Notes: generated by a model from the letters alone, not told the origin. 64,000 bases of DNA from an uncultured SAR116 cluster alpha proteobacterium (GCA_902593735.1 CACJJL010000005.1:1-64000), one strand, 5' to 3'; positions 11,067 to 20,720 are shown, counted from the stretch's first letter. A program made the numbers and translations.

Positions 11067-11435
11067 TTACTTTTTCTTAGAATTTGATTTTTTATCTTCA
11101 GGTTTTATCTTTTGATCACCGCGAACTTCAGATATCATTTGTCTTGCAAGTTCTACAGTTACCCCTGAAGCAATTTCTACACTTACAGTTTCTGATCCAT
11201 CGATAGCTTTTGTAACAACACCGAGAATTCCTCCTGCAGTTAAAACTTTATTACCCCTTTTTAAACTCTCAACCATTAGTTTGTGTTGTTTAACTCTTTT
11301 TTGTTGAGGTCTTATAAGTAAAAAATAAAAAATTATAAAAATTAAAATAAATGGTAGAAGACCTTGTAGTGAAAAACCACTAGCTCCTCCAGCTGCTGAT
11401 TGAGCAAATGCACTTGAAATCATAAGTAACTCCAT
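11067..11435 (-). CDS. yajC: preprotein translocase subunit YajC
   Basis: YajC is a small single-span membrane protein that associates with SecDF. The 122-aa product has one hydrophobic helix (about residues 26-44), immediately followed by the family signature RPQQKR, then the short cytoplasmic domain with GGI and a Lys-rich tail. An internal Met at residue 5 could be the true start. First gene of the yajC-secDF operon, divergent from the DUF815 ATPase gene. Confidence 0.95.
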   Translation of the reverse strand: MELLMISSAFAQSAAGGASGFSLQGLLPFILIFIIFYFLLIRPQQKRVKQHKLMVESLKRGNKVLTAGGILGVVTKAIDGSETVSVEIASGVTVELARQMISEVRGDQKIKPEDKKSNSKKK

Positions 11436-11546
11436 CGTAAACTTTAAATAAAGATAACAACTTATATATAAAAAAACTAAGAAAGACCATAGATAAAATT
11501 TTAAAATTATATATATTACAATTTTTACTGATTTAGGCTTTTTATA

Positions 11547-12410
11547 ATGTTTGATAATACTACAAATTCTGTTTTAGAGAGAATTGCTAATGCTTTAGAG
11601 AGATTGGCTCCACCTGATAAAAAAATTAATAATTTGGATCAAAGTGAAGGTTTTATTTTTGAATCCAAATCTGGTTTAATTAGACCTGTCGAAAATATAA
11701 ACCGTATTTCTATTTCTCTTCTTCAAGGCATTGATAACCAGAAAGAAATTCTTTTAAACAATACATTAAATTTTTCCAAAAACTTGAGTGCAAATAATGC
11801 TTTGTTGTGGGGTGCTAGAGGAACAGGTAAATCTTCTCTTGTTAAAGCTGTTCATAAAGAGGTTATTGAAGAAACAAAATCTAAAACCTTAAAATTAGTT
11901 GAAATTCATAGAGAAGATATATCGGAACTTCCTGAACTTTTATTACTTTTATCTCAACACAAAAATTATAGATTTATTCTTTTATGTGATGATTTGTCCT
12001 TTGATGCTGGCGAAAATAATTATAAAAGCCTAAAAGCTGCACTTGATGGAGGCATTGAAGGAAAGCCAAATAATGTAATTTTTTATGCAACGTCTAATAG
12101 AAGACATTTAATGCCAAGAGACATGATGGAAAATGAAAGATCTACAGCTATCAATCCTTCAGAATCTGTTGAAGAAAAAGTCTCTTTGTCTGATAGATTT
12201 GGATTATGGATTGGGTTTCATAATATGGATCAAGATACATTTCTTTCTATAGTCGAAGCATATGCTTATGAATTTAAAATATCTATAGAAAAAGACAAAC
12301 TTAAATCAGAGTCACTTGAATGGTCAATTACTAGAGGTGCTAGATCAGGAAGAGTGGCTTGGCAATTTATTCAAGATTTAGCAAGCAGACAAAATATAAA
12401 AATCTATTAA
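11547..12410 (+). CDS. AAA+ family ATPase, DUF815 type
   Basis: This 287-aa cytoplasmic protein has a Walker A motif GARGTGKSS around residue 94 and a Walker B LLCDDLSF, followed by a sensor-type ATSNRRHL stretch, which is the pattern of the DUF815 AAA+ family. The cellular role is not established as far as I know. In alphaproteobacteria such a gene is commonly found beside yajC-secDF and the nlpD-type lipoprotein gene, as here. Its TAA stop shares bases with the stop of the convergent nlpD-like gene. Confidence 0.88.
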   Translation: MFDNTTNSVLERIANALERLAPPDKKINNLDQSEGFIFESKSGLIRPVENINRISISLLQGIDNQKEILLNNTLNFSKNLSANNALLWGARGTGKSSLVKAVHKEVIEETKSKTLKLVEIHREDISELPELLLLLSQHKNYRFILLCDDLSFDAGENNYKSLKAALDGGIEGKPNNVIFYATSNRRHLMPRDMMENERSTAINPSESVEEKVSLSDRFGLWIGFHNMDQDTFLSIVEAYAYEFKISIEKDKLKSESLEWSITRGARSGRVAWQFIQDLASRQNIKIY

Positions 12411-13318
12411 TTTAAATAACTCAATGGGTTAACTGGATTTCTGTTGTGCCTTAGTTGAAAGTGAAAATAATTTTTGTTCTCAGGCGTATACGCAATTATT
12501 TGTTGTTTTTTTATTTTGTCACCAACCTTAACACTATACTTGCCTAAGTTGGAATATGCAGTTACCCAAGACTGATTGTGTTTTACAATTATTAAATTAC
12601 CAAACTTTTTAATTTGTGATCCTACAAATGCAACCGTTCCATCATACGCTGAATAAATAGGTTTGTTTTTACCAAACATAATATCAATACCATCGTAATA
12701 CTGACCTTTACCAAACCTACCAAAATTTTTTATTACTTCTCCTTTTGCTGGCCATAAAAAAACAGGTGCATTTTTAATTTTTTTATTGTTAGAAGTATAT
12801 TCATTTTTAGTGATTTGTTTTTTATCATATACTTTTTCATTAATAATTAAGTCAACAACTGAAAAATCTTTAAGTAATGGAATTAAGATTTTGTTCCCTA
12901 CAACTAAATTGAAAGGAGTTTTAAGTTTATTTAATTTAATAATTTCTGTTTTTTTAACGGCAAATCTTTTTGAAATTTTTTCAACAGTATCATTCTCTCT
13001 TACAATATAAATATTTTCATGTCTTAAAAATAAAATTTGATTAGGTTTTAATTCATAAGGTTTTGAAAGATTATTATCTTCAATTATATCTTTTGGGATT
13101 ACTTTAAATTTGTTGGCAATACTGTAGATTGTTTCATTTTCTCTAACAATTATCATACCATTTAATGGAATATTTATGTTATTTGAACTAGAAGTTTTAT
13201 TAAAAATTTTAGCTTCTTTTTCGGGAGCAAGGTCATTTTTTAAACCGTTGTAAAGCTTATTACTTTGACACCCAAACACAAGAAACATTAAAATAATATG
13301 ATAACTTTTATTCAACAT
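12407..13318 (-). CDS. NlpD/EnvC-type LysM-M23 lipoprotein (amidase activator)
   Basis: Predicted outer-membrane lipoprotein that binds peptidoglycan and activates cell-wall amidases at division. The order is signal peptide with a lipobox VFGC, two LysM repeats (each with the VREN-T/I--IA/SK pattern), a linker, and a C-terminal M23 domain. The M23 metal ligands are degenerate: the first motif reads YDGID, the second AYSN, and only the final FHFQLR His is kept. That is the pattern of NlpD-like activators rather than active endopeptidases. I start at the ATG at 13318, which has an AAAGGTG ribosome site and puts the signal peptide first; the frame is open to 13357. Confidence 0.88.
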   Translation of the reverse strand: MLNKSYHIILMFLVFGCQSNKLYNGLKNDLAPEKEAKIFNKTSSSNNINIPLNGMIIVRENETIYSIANKFKVIPKDIIEDNNLSKPYELKPNQILFLRHENIYIVRENDTVEKISKRFAVKKTEIIKLNKLKTPFNLVVGNKILIPLLKDFSVVDLIINEKVYDKKQITKNEYTSNNKKIKNAPVFLWPAKGEVIKNFGRFGKGQYYDGIDIMFGKNKPIYSAYDGTVAFVGSQIKKFGNLIIVKHNQSWVTAYSNLGKYSVKVGDKIKKQQIIAYTPENKNYFHFQLRHNRNPVNPLSYLN

Positions 13319-13360
13319 AAACACCTTTATTTTAAGACTTAGATTAAAATCAAACAAAAT

Positions 13361-14005
13361 TCAATAATTATCACTTATTAATGGAACGAAATTGACTTGA
13401 CCAAGATCTTCCCAAATATCGTTTTCTCTGTTATTTTTGACAGTTATTTTTTTTAATCTTTGTCCTTTTAAAACGGATCCTACTGGCACTACACACGTAC
13501 CATTAAATCTAACTTGACTTAATAATCTATTATCAATTTTTTCTACTGCGCATGTTATTATTAAATGATCAAATGGTGCTAATTTTGACCATCCAAAAAA
13601 TCCATCTCTACATTCGCAAATAATATTTGTTAACTTTAGTTTTTTAAAACAACTAATTGCGTTAACTAATAAGGGGCGAATTCTTTCTATTGAATACACT
13701 CTTCTAGATAAAATTGACAAAATAGATGTTTGATAACCAGAACCAGTTCCTATTTCTAAAATTACTTCATTTCCTTTTAGAGATAAAGCTTCAGTCATTA
13801 AAGCAACAATATATGGCTGACTTATTGTTTGTTCAAAGCCAATAGGCAGAGGATTATTTTCATATGCATAATCTTTAAGGTTAGAAGGAAGAAAAATTTC
13901 TCTAGGAATTTTTTCAATTGCAGATAAAACATTTTTTGAAGAAATTCCCATAGATCTTAATTTCATAATTAAATTAACTTTTTGAATTGTGCTTTCAAAT
14001 ATCAT
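13361..14005 (-). CDS. pcm: protein-L-isoaspartate O-methyltransferase
   Basis: Pcm methylates abnormal isoaspartyl residues so that aged proteins can be repaired. The 214-aa protein has the family entry block ending ISQPYIVALMTE and the SAM-binding motif LEIGTGSGYQ, followed by the post-I acidic YSIER. The start overlaps the 3' end of surE by 11 bases, indicating coupled translation. The neighbour order surE-pcm-nlpD is widely conserved in proteobacteria. Confidence 0.95.
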   Translation of the reverse strand: MIFESTIQKVNLIMKLRSMGISSKNVLSAIEKIPREIFLPSNLKDYAYENNPLPIGFEQTISQPYIVALMTEALSLKGNEVILEIGTGSGYQTSILSILSRRVYSIERIRPLLVNAISCFKKLKLTNIICECRDGFFGWSKLAPFDHLIITCAVEKIDNRLLSQVRFNGTCVVPVGSVLKGQRLKKITVKNNRENDIWEDLGQVNFVPLISDNY

Positions 14006-14756
14006 GGTTCATTTTTTTTAAAAATTCATTATTACTTAAATTTGAGGACAATGGAGTTATTGAAATTTTATTTTTTTTTAAACATTCTAAATCAGTGTTG
14101 GTTAATGAACTGTTATCATTAATCATTCGTCCTATCATGAAGGAACTAAAATCATCATCAAATAAAATTTCATCAGCAATTTTTTGGGATGCTAAAGTTG
14201 TGAATGAACTTCTAACATTTTCTAAATTAGATGAAATTATAAATGGAAAATTTACATTATAAAATCTAGGAGTTTGTGATTGGATTTTTAGCAAATAGTT
14301 TATGATGTCAAAACCTTTGGCTTGTGAACACTTATAAGATTTAATTTTATCATCACCACCATATTGACTTAACGCAATTGAATCTATTCCCCTTACTGCA
14401 CCCTCCCATGCAGCAGCAACAGTACCTGAATAAGAAACTTCGTCTCCAATATTACATCCAGCATTTATACCACTAAGAATTAAATCAGGTTTGTTTTTGT
14501 TAAATAAATAATTAAGAGCAAATATCATACAATCAGTTGGTGTACCATCAACAACCCAAAAATTTTTTGACATTTCTCTGAAGTTAATATTTTGTTTAAT
14601 TGTAATAGATTTTGATTTTGCTGATTGATTTATTTTTGGAGATACTATTAATACATTATCTGCTAGTTTTTCAGCAATATTTAATAGAACTTTCAAGCCA
14701 ACAGATTCATATCCATCATCATTAGTAATAAGAATATTATTCAATTTTTTGGTCAT
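13995..14756 (-). CDS. surE: 5'/3'-nucleotidase SurE
   Basis: SurE is a metal-dependent phosphatase of nucleoside monophosphates linked to stationary-phase survival. The 253-aa protein starts with the metal-binding ILITNDDGYES block and has the conserved GTPTDC and SGINAGCNIGDEVSYSGTV stretches. It lies 4 bases downstream of serS and overlaps pcm, so serS-surE-pcm reads as one transcription unit. Confidence 0.96.
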   Translation of the reverse strand: MTKKLNNILITNDDGYESVGLKVLLNIAEKLADNVLIVSPKINQSAKSKSITIKQNINFREMSKNFWVVDGTPTDCMIFALNYLFNKNKPDLILSGINAGCNIGDEVSYSGTVAAAWEGAVRGIDSIALSQYGGDDKIKSYKCSQAKGFDIINYLLKIQSQTPRFYNVNFPFIISSNLENVRSSFTTLASQKIADEILFDDDFSSFMIGRMINDNSSLTNTDLECLKKNKISITPLSSNLSNNEFLKKMNHDI

Positions 14757-14760
14757 GTGT

Positions 14761-16050
14761 TTAATTTAATACTTCAATTTTTTTTATTCCCTTCATGTAT
14801 GGCACAAGAACATCAGGGATAACTACAGATCCGTCACTTTGTTGATAATTTTCCAATATGGCAATTATTGTTCTACCAATTGCTAAACCGGAACCATTAA
14901 GTGTATGCAAGAAATCAATTTTATTTGATTCTTTATCTTTAAATTTAGCATTCATTCTCCTTGCTTGAAAATCTCCACAATTAGAACAAGATGAAATTTC
15001 CCTGTACATACCTTTCCCCGAATTTTGTCCAGGAAGCCAAACCTCTAGATCAAATGTTTTCTTAGCTGAAAATCCAACATCTCCTGAACATAACTTTATA
15101 ATTCTATATGGTAATTCTAATTTTTTTAGAATAGTTTCTGCACAAGAAACTAAGTTTTTTAATTCTTCATCTGAATTAATTGGATTTGTTATAAAAACCA
15201 TTTCCACTTTAGAAAATTGGTGTTGACGTATCATACCCCTAGTATCAGTACCAGCTGCTCCAGCTTCCGATCTGAAACAAGGAGTACTAGCAACAAATCT
15301 TAATGGTAAACTACTTTTATCAAGAATTTCATCCCTCACAATATTAGTTAAAGGTACTTCAGCTGTAGGAATCAACCATCTCTTATCTGTTGTACAAAAT
15401 AAATCGTCTGAAAATTTAGGTAGCTGACCAGTGCCAAATAGTGCTTCATCTCTTACGATATAGGGAGGAGAAATTTCTTCAAAACCAAAATTATTCACAT
15501 GAGTGTCTATCATAAATGAAGACAAAGCTCTTTCTAACAAAGCTATTTTTCCCCTTAATAAAACAAACCTTGATCCTGATATTTTAACACCAGTCTTAAA
15601 ATCAAGTTGATTTAGTTTTTCACCAATCTCTACATGATCTAAAGGCTCAAAAGAAAATTTAGGTTTTTTTCCCCACTCTTTAATTAATTTATTTTCATTT
15701 TCATTTTCCCCATCAGGAACATCATCATCTAAACTGTTGGGTAATACTTTTAAAATATCATTTAATTCACTAGAACAATTTTTTATTTCTTGATCTATTT
15801 TTGTTAATTCAGATTTTAAATTTGAAATATTTATTTTTAATTCTGATACGTCTTTACCTTCAGATATTAGCTTTCCAATTTGTTTTGAACTATTATTTCT
15901 TTGTTCTTGTATAACTTGTATTTCAGATTGTTTTTTTCTAATGACTTTATCAATAGCAAGTATTGAAGATGAATCAATATTTAAACCTCTACGATACATT
16001 TGTTTTTCAAATTTTTCAGGATTGTTTCTTATAAATTTAATATCATGCAT
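14761..16050 (-). CDS. serS: serine-tRNA ligase
   Basis: Class II synthetase charging tRNA-Ser. The N-terminal long coiled-coil arm that grips tRNA-Ser covers roughly residues 25-110. Motif 2 appears as FRSEAGAAGTDTRG and motif 3 as NGSGLAIGRTI. The 429-aa length is normal. A TTG one codon upstream (16053) is also open, but the ATG at 16050 is the natural start, with a weak AGAG upstream. It follows tatC with a short gap. Confidence 0.97.
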   Translation of the reverse strand: MHDIKFIRNNPEKFEKQMYRRGLNIDSSSILAIDKVIRKKQSEIQVIQEQRNNSSKQIGKLISEGKDVSELKINISNLKSELTKIDQEIKNCSSELNDILKVLPNSLDDDVPDGENENENKLIKEWGKKPKFSFEPLDHVEIGEKLNQLDFKTGVKISGSRFVLLRGKIALLERALSSFMIDTHVNNFGFEEISPPYIVRDEALFGTGQLPKFSDDLFCTTDKRWLIPTAEVPLTNIVRDEILDKSSLPLRFVASTPCFRSEAGAAGTDTRGMIRQHQFSKVEMVFITNPINSDEELKNLVSCAETILKKLELPYRIIKLCSGDVGFSAKKTFDLEVWLPGQNSGKGMYREISSCSNCGDFQARRMNAKFKDKESNKIDFLHTLNGSGLAIGRTIIAILENYQQSDGSVVIPDVLVPYMKGIKKIEVLN

Positions 16051-16062
16051 CAAAGAACTCTT

Positions 16063-16842
16063 TTACTTACTTTTATTGAGAAATTTTGAAAAAATTATAG
16101 ATAATTCGTATAAAGCGATAATTGGTAATGCGAGTAAAATTTGTGAGATAACATCTGGCGGTGTAAGAATTGCTGCAATAACAAAAGCAGTTAAGATTGC
16201 ATACTTTCTTTTACTTGCTAGATCGTCTGGTGTTATAATACCTGTTTTGACTAACAATAATAAAATGACTGGTAATTCAAAACATAATCCAAAAGCAAAA
16301 ATGAGTTTCATAATTAATGAAAGGTATTCTGATATTCTAGGTTCTAGTTCTATAGGAAGTGAACCATCAACACTATTAACTTGAAAAGAAAGAAAGAAGT
16401 CCCACGCAAGAGGTATAACAATATAATACACCATAGCTGCACCAGCTATAAACAATATAGGAGTAGCCAACAGAAAAGGAAGAAAGGCTTGTTTTTCATT
16501 TTGATATAAACCTGGGGCAACAAATCTCCATATTTGAATTAAAAATATAGGTAAAGACACACATAAAGATATAAAAAAAGCAACTTTAACTTGTGTAAAA
16601 AAACCTTCATGCAAGGCGGTAAATATCATTCTTCCACCATTTTCAAGAATTTGAGAAGCAAGTGGAGCTTGCAAAAACATATAAACAATATCTGCAAGAT
16701 TTTGATTATCGTTGGTAAACTGTATGAAGCATAGGAAAAATAAAAATAAAAATGCACAAAATGATACTAAAAGTCTATTTCTCAACTCAATAAGATGATC
16801 CAACAATGTCATATTTTGTTCGGAATTTTTAGTTTTAGCCAT
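16063..16842 (-). CDS. tatC: Sec-independent translocase subunit TatC
   Basis: TatC is the six-helix inner-membrane receptor for twin-arginine signal peptides. The N-terminus has the conserved LDHLIELRNRL block followed by membrane helix 1, and the periplasmic loop has the FVAPGLYQNEK signature. Length 259 aa. Last of tatA-tatB-tatC, starting 11 bases after tatB. Confidence 0.97.
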   Translation of the reverse strand: MAKTKNSEQNMTLLDHLIELRNRLLVSFCAFLFLFFLCFIQFTNDNQNLADIVYMFLQAPLASQILENGGRMIFTALHEGFFTQVKVAFFISLCVSLPIFLIQIWRFVAPGLYQNEKQAFLPFLLATPILFIAGAAMVYYIVIPLAWDFFLSFQVNSVDGSLPIELEPRISEYLSLIMKLIFAFGLCFELPVILLLLVKTGIITPDDLASKRKYAILTAFVIAAILTPPDVISQILLALPIIALYELSIIFSKFLNKSK

Positions 16843-16853
16843 ACTAGTATAAA

Positions 16854-17216
16854 TTATAAATTTTTAATTTTTGAGTTTGATTTTTTGTCTCTTTTTGTAC
16901 TATTCAAATTTTTCATATCATCAATTTTATTATTAATTGATTTAACATTAATATCATCTTCTAATTTTTTAATCTCATCAACATTATCATCAATTAAAGT
17001 TTTTCTATCTATTTTATTAACTTCTTTTCTTAATTCAGAAATTTCAGCTTCATTTGCTAAATCATCAATTCCTGAATGAAATTGTGAAGCCATTGATTTA
17101 ATCTTTCTAATAAAAGATGTAATTGATCTTAAAACTTTTGGTAGATCTTTTGGACCAACAACAATAAGCAACACAAAAGAAATTAATAAAAACTCTGGAA
17201 AGCCGATATCAAGCAT
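16854..17216 (-). CDS. tatB: Sec-independent translocase subunit TatB
   Basis: TatB pairs with TatC in the twin-arginine receptor complex. The 120-aa protein has one N-terminal helix beginning MLDIGFPE, the conserved VVGPKDLP hinge, an amphipathic helix, and a long charged Asp/Lys/Asn-rich tail. Assigned as TatB rather than TatA because of the Glu in the helix, the GPKDLP hinge and the position before tatC. Confidence 0.93.
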   Translation of the reverse strand: MLDIGFPEFLLISFVLLIVVGPKDLPKVLRSITSFIRKIKSMASQFHSGIDDLANEAEISELRKEVNKIDRKTLIDDNVDEIKKLEDDINVKSINNKIDDMKNLNSTKRDKKSNSKIKNL

Positions 17217-17231
17217 ATATTGTTACTTTAC

Positions 17232-17483
17232 TTATGATTTCTTTTTGACCGTTTGCTTTTTTTTAGCTGCTTTTTTAACAGTCTTATTTTTAGGCTTGCT
17301 TTTTGTTTCAGCAATAACCTCTATTTCTTCATCGCTTTCTTTATTAGATTTAACCTGATCTTTGAAATTTTTTAATCCTTTACCAAAGTCTCCCATTATA
17401 CTTGACAATTTACCTTTTCCGCCAAATAAAATTAAAACTACAACTAATACTATTATCCAATGCCAAATACTAAATGCACCCAT
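17232..17483 (-). CDS. tatA: Sec-independent translocase subunit TatA
   Basis: TatA oligomerises to form the twin-arginine transport pathway. The 83-aa protein starts with a single helix ([16 protein letters not shown]), then [21 protein letters not shown], the TatA hinge and amphipathic helix, and a Lys-rich tail. First gene of the tat cluster, 15 bases before tatB. Confidence 0.95.
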   Translation of the reverse strand: MGAFSIWHWIIVLVVVLILFGGKGKLSSIMGDFGKGLKNFKDQVKSNKESDEEIEVIAETKSKPKNKTVKKAAKKKQTVKKKS

Positions 17484-17563
17484 GATATGAAACTCCCATT
17501 TAAAATATTTTTAAATTAAAACATATTATATGTAATTTATATTTTTTTTATATAAAAAATTTT

Positions 17564-18640
17564 TTAATGCTCAAAGATAAAAATTTGTGATGGATCAGTT
17601 TCAACAATTACCTTTTCATTAACATTAAAAAAGTTAAGACCAGGTATTCTAGCATGAAGATGAAAATTTGACTGATTATCTTTTAATGATAAATGAACCA
17701 AACTAGATCCAGCAAGTAATCTTGCTTCCATTACATACCCATAATATGAAGATTTTATGAAATTTGTATTATCTTTTGTATTTAGTTTCATTTTAGTTGC
17801 TGAAAATAATCTAATTGCTTCATCTCTTACAACTATTTTCACCCTTTTGTTATTAAATCTTTCATGACAATCAAAATTTCCTAAAACGGTACTTACAGAA
17901 CCTTCCTTAGCAAACCCTTCAAGAATATTTATTTCACCAAAAAACTCTGCTATAAATGCAGATCTAGGACGCAGATATAAATCTATCGGACGTCCAAATT
18001 GTTCAATACATCCATTATTTAAGACACCAATTTTATCAGACATAAACATTGCTTCTTCTGGATCATGAGTTACTAATAATGCTGAAATTTTGTGATCTCG
18101 CAAAATATGTAACATCTGATCTCTAATTTTTTCCTTTAATCTAGTATCTAAATTTGAATAAGGTTCATCTAAAAAAATAATTTTTGGGTCAGTAGCCATT
18201 GCTCTAACTAATGCAACTTGCTGTTGTTGTCCACCTGACAATTCGTGTGGATAGGAATTGACCAAACTAGAAATATCAATTTCATTTATTAGGTTTTTAA
18301 TTTTTTTTGATCGTCTATCTATATCTTTTTTTTTAATTCCAAAGAAAATGTTTTGTAAAACAGTTAAGTGAGGAAATAATGCACAGTCTTGAAAAACATA
18401 TCCAATTTGTCGTTTATCTGAATTTAAATGAAAATTATAAGAAGAAAAAAGTTTATTATTTGATTTTATTTCACCCTTTTGAAGTTTTTCTAAACCACTT
18501 GCTAACTTAAGTAATGTAGTTTTTCCACATCCAGAGGGACCTAATAAAGAAACAACTTCGCCTTCTTCAAGTTTCATGGAAAAATTATTCAAGATTATTT
18601 TTTTGTCATATTTGTGTGATATATTTAAAAACTCTAACAC
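17564..18640 (-). CDS. ABC transporter ATP-binding protein, FbpC/PotA-like
   Basis: The 358-aa protein has a full ABC ATPase domain (residues 1-235): Walker A GPSGCGKTT, signature LSGGQQQQVALVRA, Walker B IIFLDEPYSNLD and switch His in LLVTHDPEEA. A C-terminal TOBE-like beta domain follows. This is the layout of importers for iron(III), polyamines, sulfate or similar solutes. No permease or binding-protein gene is adjacent, so the substrate cannot be told. The start is GTG with an AGGAT ribosome site. It sits between scpB and tatA, a position I do not know from relatives. Confidence 0.85.
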   Translation of the reverse strand: MLEFLNISHKYDKKIILNNFSMKLEEGEVVSLLGPSGCGKTTLLKLASGLEKLQKGEIKSNNKLFSSYNFHLNSDKRQIGYVFQDCALFPHLTVLQNIFFGIKKKDIDRRSKKIKNLINEIDISSLVNSYPHELSGGQQQQVALVRAMATDPKIIFLDEPYSNLDTRLKEKIRDQMLHILRDHKISALLVTHDPEEAMFMSDKIGVLNNGCIEQFGRPIDLYLRPRSAFIAEFFGEINILEGFAKEGSVSTVLGNFDCHERFNNKRVKIVVRDEAIRLFSATKMKLNTKDNTNFIKSSYYGYVMEARLLAGSSLVHLSLKDNQSNFHLHARIPGLNFFNVNEKVIVETDPSQIFIFEH

Positions 18641-18668
18641 CTTTAGATCCTAATCATTAGTATAAATG

Positions 18669-19259
18669 TTAATCAATTGATCGATCATTAAAGATAACTT
18701 TATTTTTATCAAGTAAGCCTGAGTTTTTTAAATCTTCAATCCCAGGTAGATCATCTATATTGTTAAGATTAAAATAATCTAAAAAAATATTTGTAGTTTT
18801 CCACGTTAATGGATTTCCTGGGGTTGACTTTCTATGACCAGGTTGAACCCATTCTAATTCTAATAAAACGTCAAGTGTCCCTTTGCTAAGTGAAACTCCA
18901 CGTATATTTTCTATTTCTGAGCGTGTAATGGGTTGATGGTAAGCAATAATTGCTAGAGTTTCAGTCGCTGCACGTGACAATGGTTTTGGAACAATTTTTT
19001 CGATATTTAAAAACTCAGAAACATCCAAAGAAGTTCTAAATGCATATGTATCATTAATTACATATAAATTAACTCCGCTTGAGGAGTATTTTTTTTGCAA
19101 GTTTTGTAAGATTTCATTTAATATATTTTTATCTAATATTCGTTTTAATAATTCATCATAAGGTACTGGATCAGATGAAGAAAAAATTAGAGCTTCCACA
19201 ATTTTTTGCTTTAATACAAAATCAAAATTTTTATTTTTCTTTTGATTTAATTTTTTCAT
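18669..19259 (-). CDS. scpB: segregation and condensation protein B
   Basis: ScpB is the winged-helix kite subunit that binds ScpA in the SMC condensin complex. The 196-aa protein carries the signature AYHQPITRSEIENIRGV in the second winged helix. It follows scpA on the same strand after a 38-base gap. Confidence 0.95.
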   Translation of the reverse strand: MKKLNQKKNKNFDFVLKQKIVEALIFSSSDPVPYDELLKRILDKNILNEILQNLQKKYSSSGVNLYVINDTYAFRTSLDVSEFLNIEKIVPKPLSRAATETLAIIAYHQPITRSEIENIRGVSLSKGTLDVLLELEWVQPGHRKSTPGNPLTWKTTNIFLDYFNLNNIDDLPGIEDLKNSGLLDKNKVIFNDRSID

Positions 19260-19297
19260 AATTTTACCTAATTCTAAGATTTAAATTGTAATTAATT

Positions 19298-20050
19298 TTA
19301 ATTTATTTTTGGATGTAATAAAATATTACCATTAAAATTATCTTGCCTTAATTGCAAACTACCTTCTTTAACAAGTTCCAGAGAGGCAAGGAAATGAGAA
19401 GCCAGAGCTGATTTCCTTTCTAACTTATTTTTAAGATTATTTGGAATAAAGTCTAAAAGATCTTTCCAATCTTTTGAATGTTTAAAAAAACTTTTAAGAG
19501 TATTTAATGCGTCCTCAACTGAATATAATTGAGTATCTGCAATAGTAATAGATTTATTATTGTTGAACGTAATAATTTCACCATAAGTTTTAATCAAATC
19601 ATATAAACTTGTATTATATTGATTTTTTTGATTTACACCAAAAATTTCTGGGTTGCCTCTTTTAAAAAAATGTGTTCCTAAACTAGGCCTTTTAAAGAGA
19701 AGCTTGGATACTTTTTGCATAACTTCTAACCTTTTGATTTGAAATTCTAGTAATTCAGACATTTCTTCTGAACTCATCGACTCCTCTTCATTATCATCGG
19801 GTAATAAAAGTTTTGATTTCAAAAAAGCTAACCACGCTCCCATAACTAAATATTCTGCTGCAATATCAATATCCTTTTTTATAATTTGATCTAAAAATAC
19901 TAAATATTGTTCAGCTAATGTTAATATTGATAGTTTTGTTAAATCAATTTTATGATCCCTTGCCAAGCTTAACAGAAGATCAATCGGCCCTTCAAAACCA
20001 TCCAATGAAAGACTAAGAACATCAATTTTTTTATAATTTAATTCTGACAT
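19298..20050 (-). CDS. scpA: segregation and condensation protein A
   Basis: ScpA is the kleisin that bridges SMC heads. The N-terminal block FEGPIDLLLSLARDHKIDL and the following AEYLVMGAWLAFLKSKLLLP are diagnostic. Length 250 aa. It begins immediately at the stop of the SPOR-domain gene (no intergenic base). In many alphaproteobacteria nagZ separates these two genes; it is absent here. Confidence 0.95.
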   Translation of the reverse strand: MSELNYKKIDVLSLSLDGFEGPIDLLLSLARDHKIDLTKLSILTLAEQYLVFLDQIIKKDIDIAAEYLVMGAWLAFLKSKLLLPDDNEEESMSSEEMSELLEFQIKRLEVMQKVSKLLFKRPSLGTHFFKRGNPEIFGVNQKNQYNTSLYDLIKTYGEIITFNNNKSITIADTQLYSVEDALNTLKSFFKHSKDWKDLLDFIPNNLKNKLERKSALASHFLASLELVKEGSLQLRQDNFNGNILLHPKIN

Positions 20051-20716
20051 TTAATTTTTTTTGTTAACTTGAAGAATACAGACTAACTTTTCTTTTTTAA
20101 ATTTTTGACATAGTTTTAAACCATTATCTTTATTCATCGAAGTTGTCCATACTCTATGAAATAATAAATTTTCATTATTGGTATAAGTAAAAATTTCCAT
20201 ATTTGTTTCTAACAATAAATTTGCATATTTTTCTTCAATATTCTTCTTTGCCAATTTAGCTTTATTTAAATCTCTAAATGATCCAAATTGCACTCTATAC
20301 AAAAGCACACTTTGTTTTGATTTTTGTATATTTTTTTTAATCTGTTTAGATTTAGAAACTTTTTCATTCGAAATTTTTGAATCTTTTAATGAATTTTTAT
20401 CAACACTTTTCAGTGTTTTTTTTTCAATTGGTGCAACTTCTATTGGTAAAAGTTCAGGTTTCGTTGGCTTGGGTCTAATTTTTTCATTTTTAATTAATGC
20501 ATCTTTATTATTTAATATTTCAATATCTAGATTTGATATTTTTTTACCACCTGGATCTTTCGGTTTAATTATAATGTTTTCATTATCTGGTCCTAAAACT
20601 ATTAGTTTATCATTATCAGTTTCTTGAAAAAATATTTTTAAAGAAAAGAGACTGATTGAAAAAAAAATTCCAACACTTAAAAAAAATAAAGAAAATATCT
20701 TCAAGTAATTGTTCAT
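20051..20716 (-). CDS. SPOR-domain cell-envelope protein
   Basis: Predicted bitopic inner-membrane protein, 221 aa. It has a short cytoplasmic start, one helix (about residues 7-29), a Lys/Pro-rich periplasmic linker, and a C-terminal SPOR domain (about 140-221) starting LYRVQFGSFRDLNKAK. SPOR domains bind denuded peptidoglycan at division sites. It lies between argS (4-base gap) and scpA, the place where alphaproteobacteria usually keep such a gene. Confidence 0.85.
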   Translation of the reverse strand: MNNYLKIFSLFFLSVGIFFSISLFSLKIFFQETDNDKLIVLGPDNENIIIKPKDPGGKKISNLDIEILNNKDALIKNEKIRPKPTKPELLPIEVAPIEKKTLKSVDKNSLKDSKISNEKVSKSKQIKKNIQKSKQSVLLYRVQFGSFRDLNKAKLAKKNIEEKYANLLLETNMEIFTYTNNENLLFHRVWTTSMNKDNGLKLCQKFKKEKLVCILQVNKKN

Positions 20717-20720
20717 TTAT

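Noticed and set aside
12407-13318. Active M23 endopeptidase assignment for the LysM lipoprotein
   Set aside because: The metal-ligand positions are replaced (YDGID, AYSN), which matches NlpD-like activators rather than catalytic enzymes.
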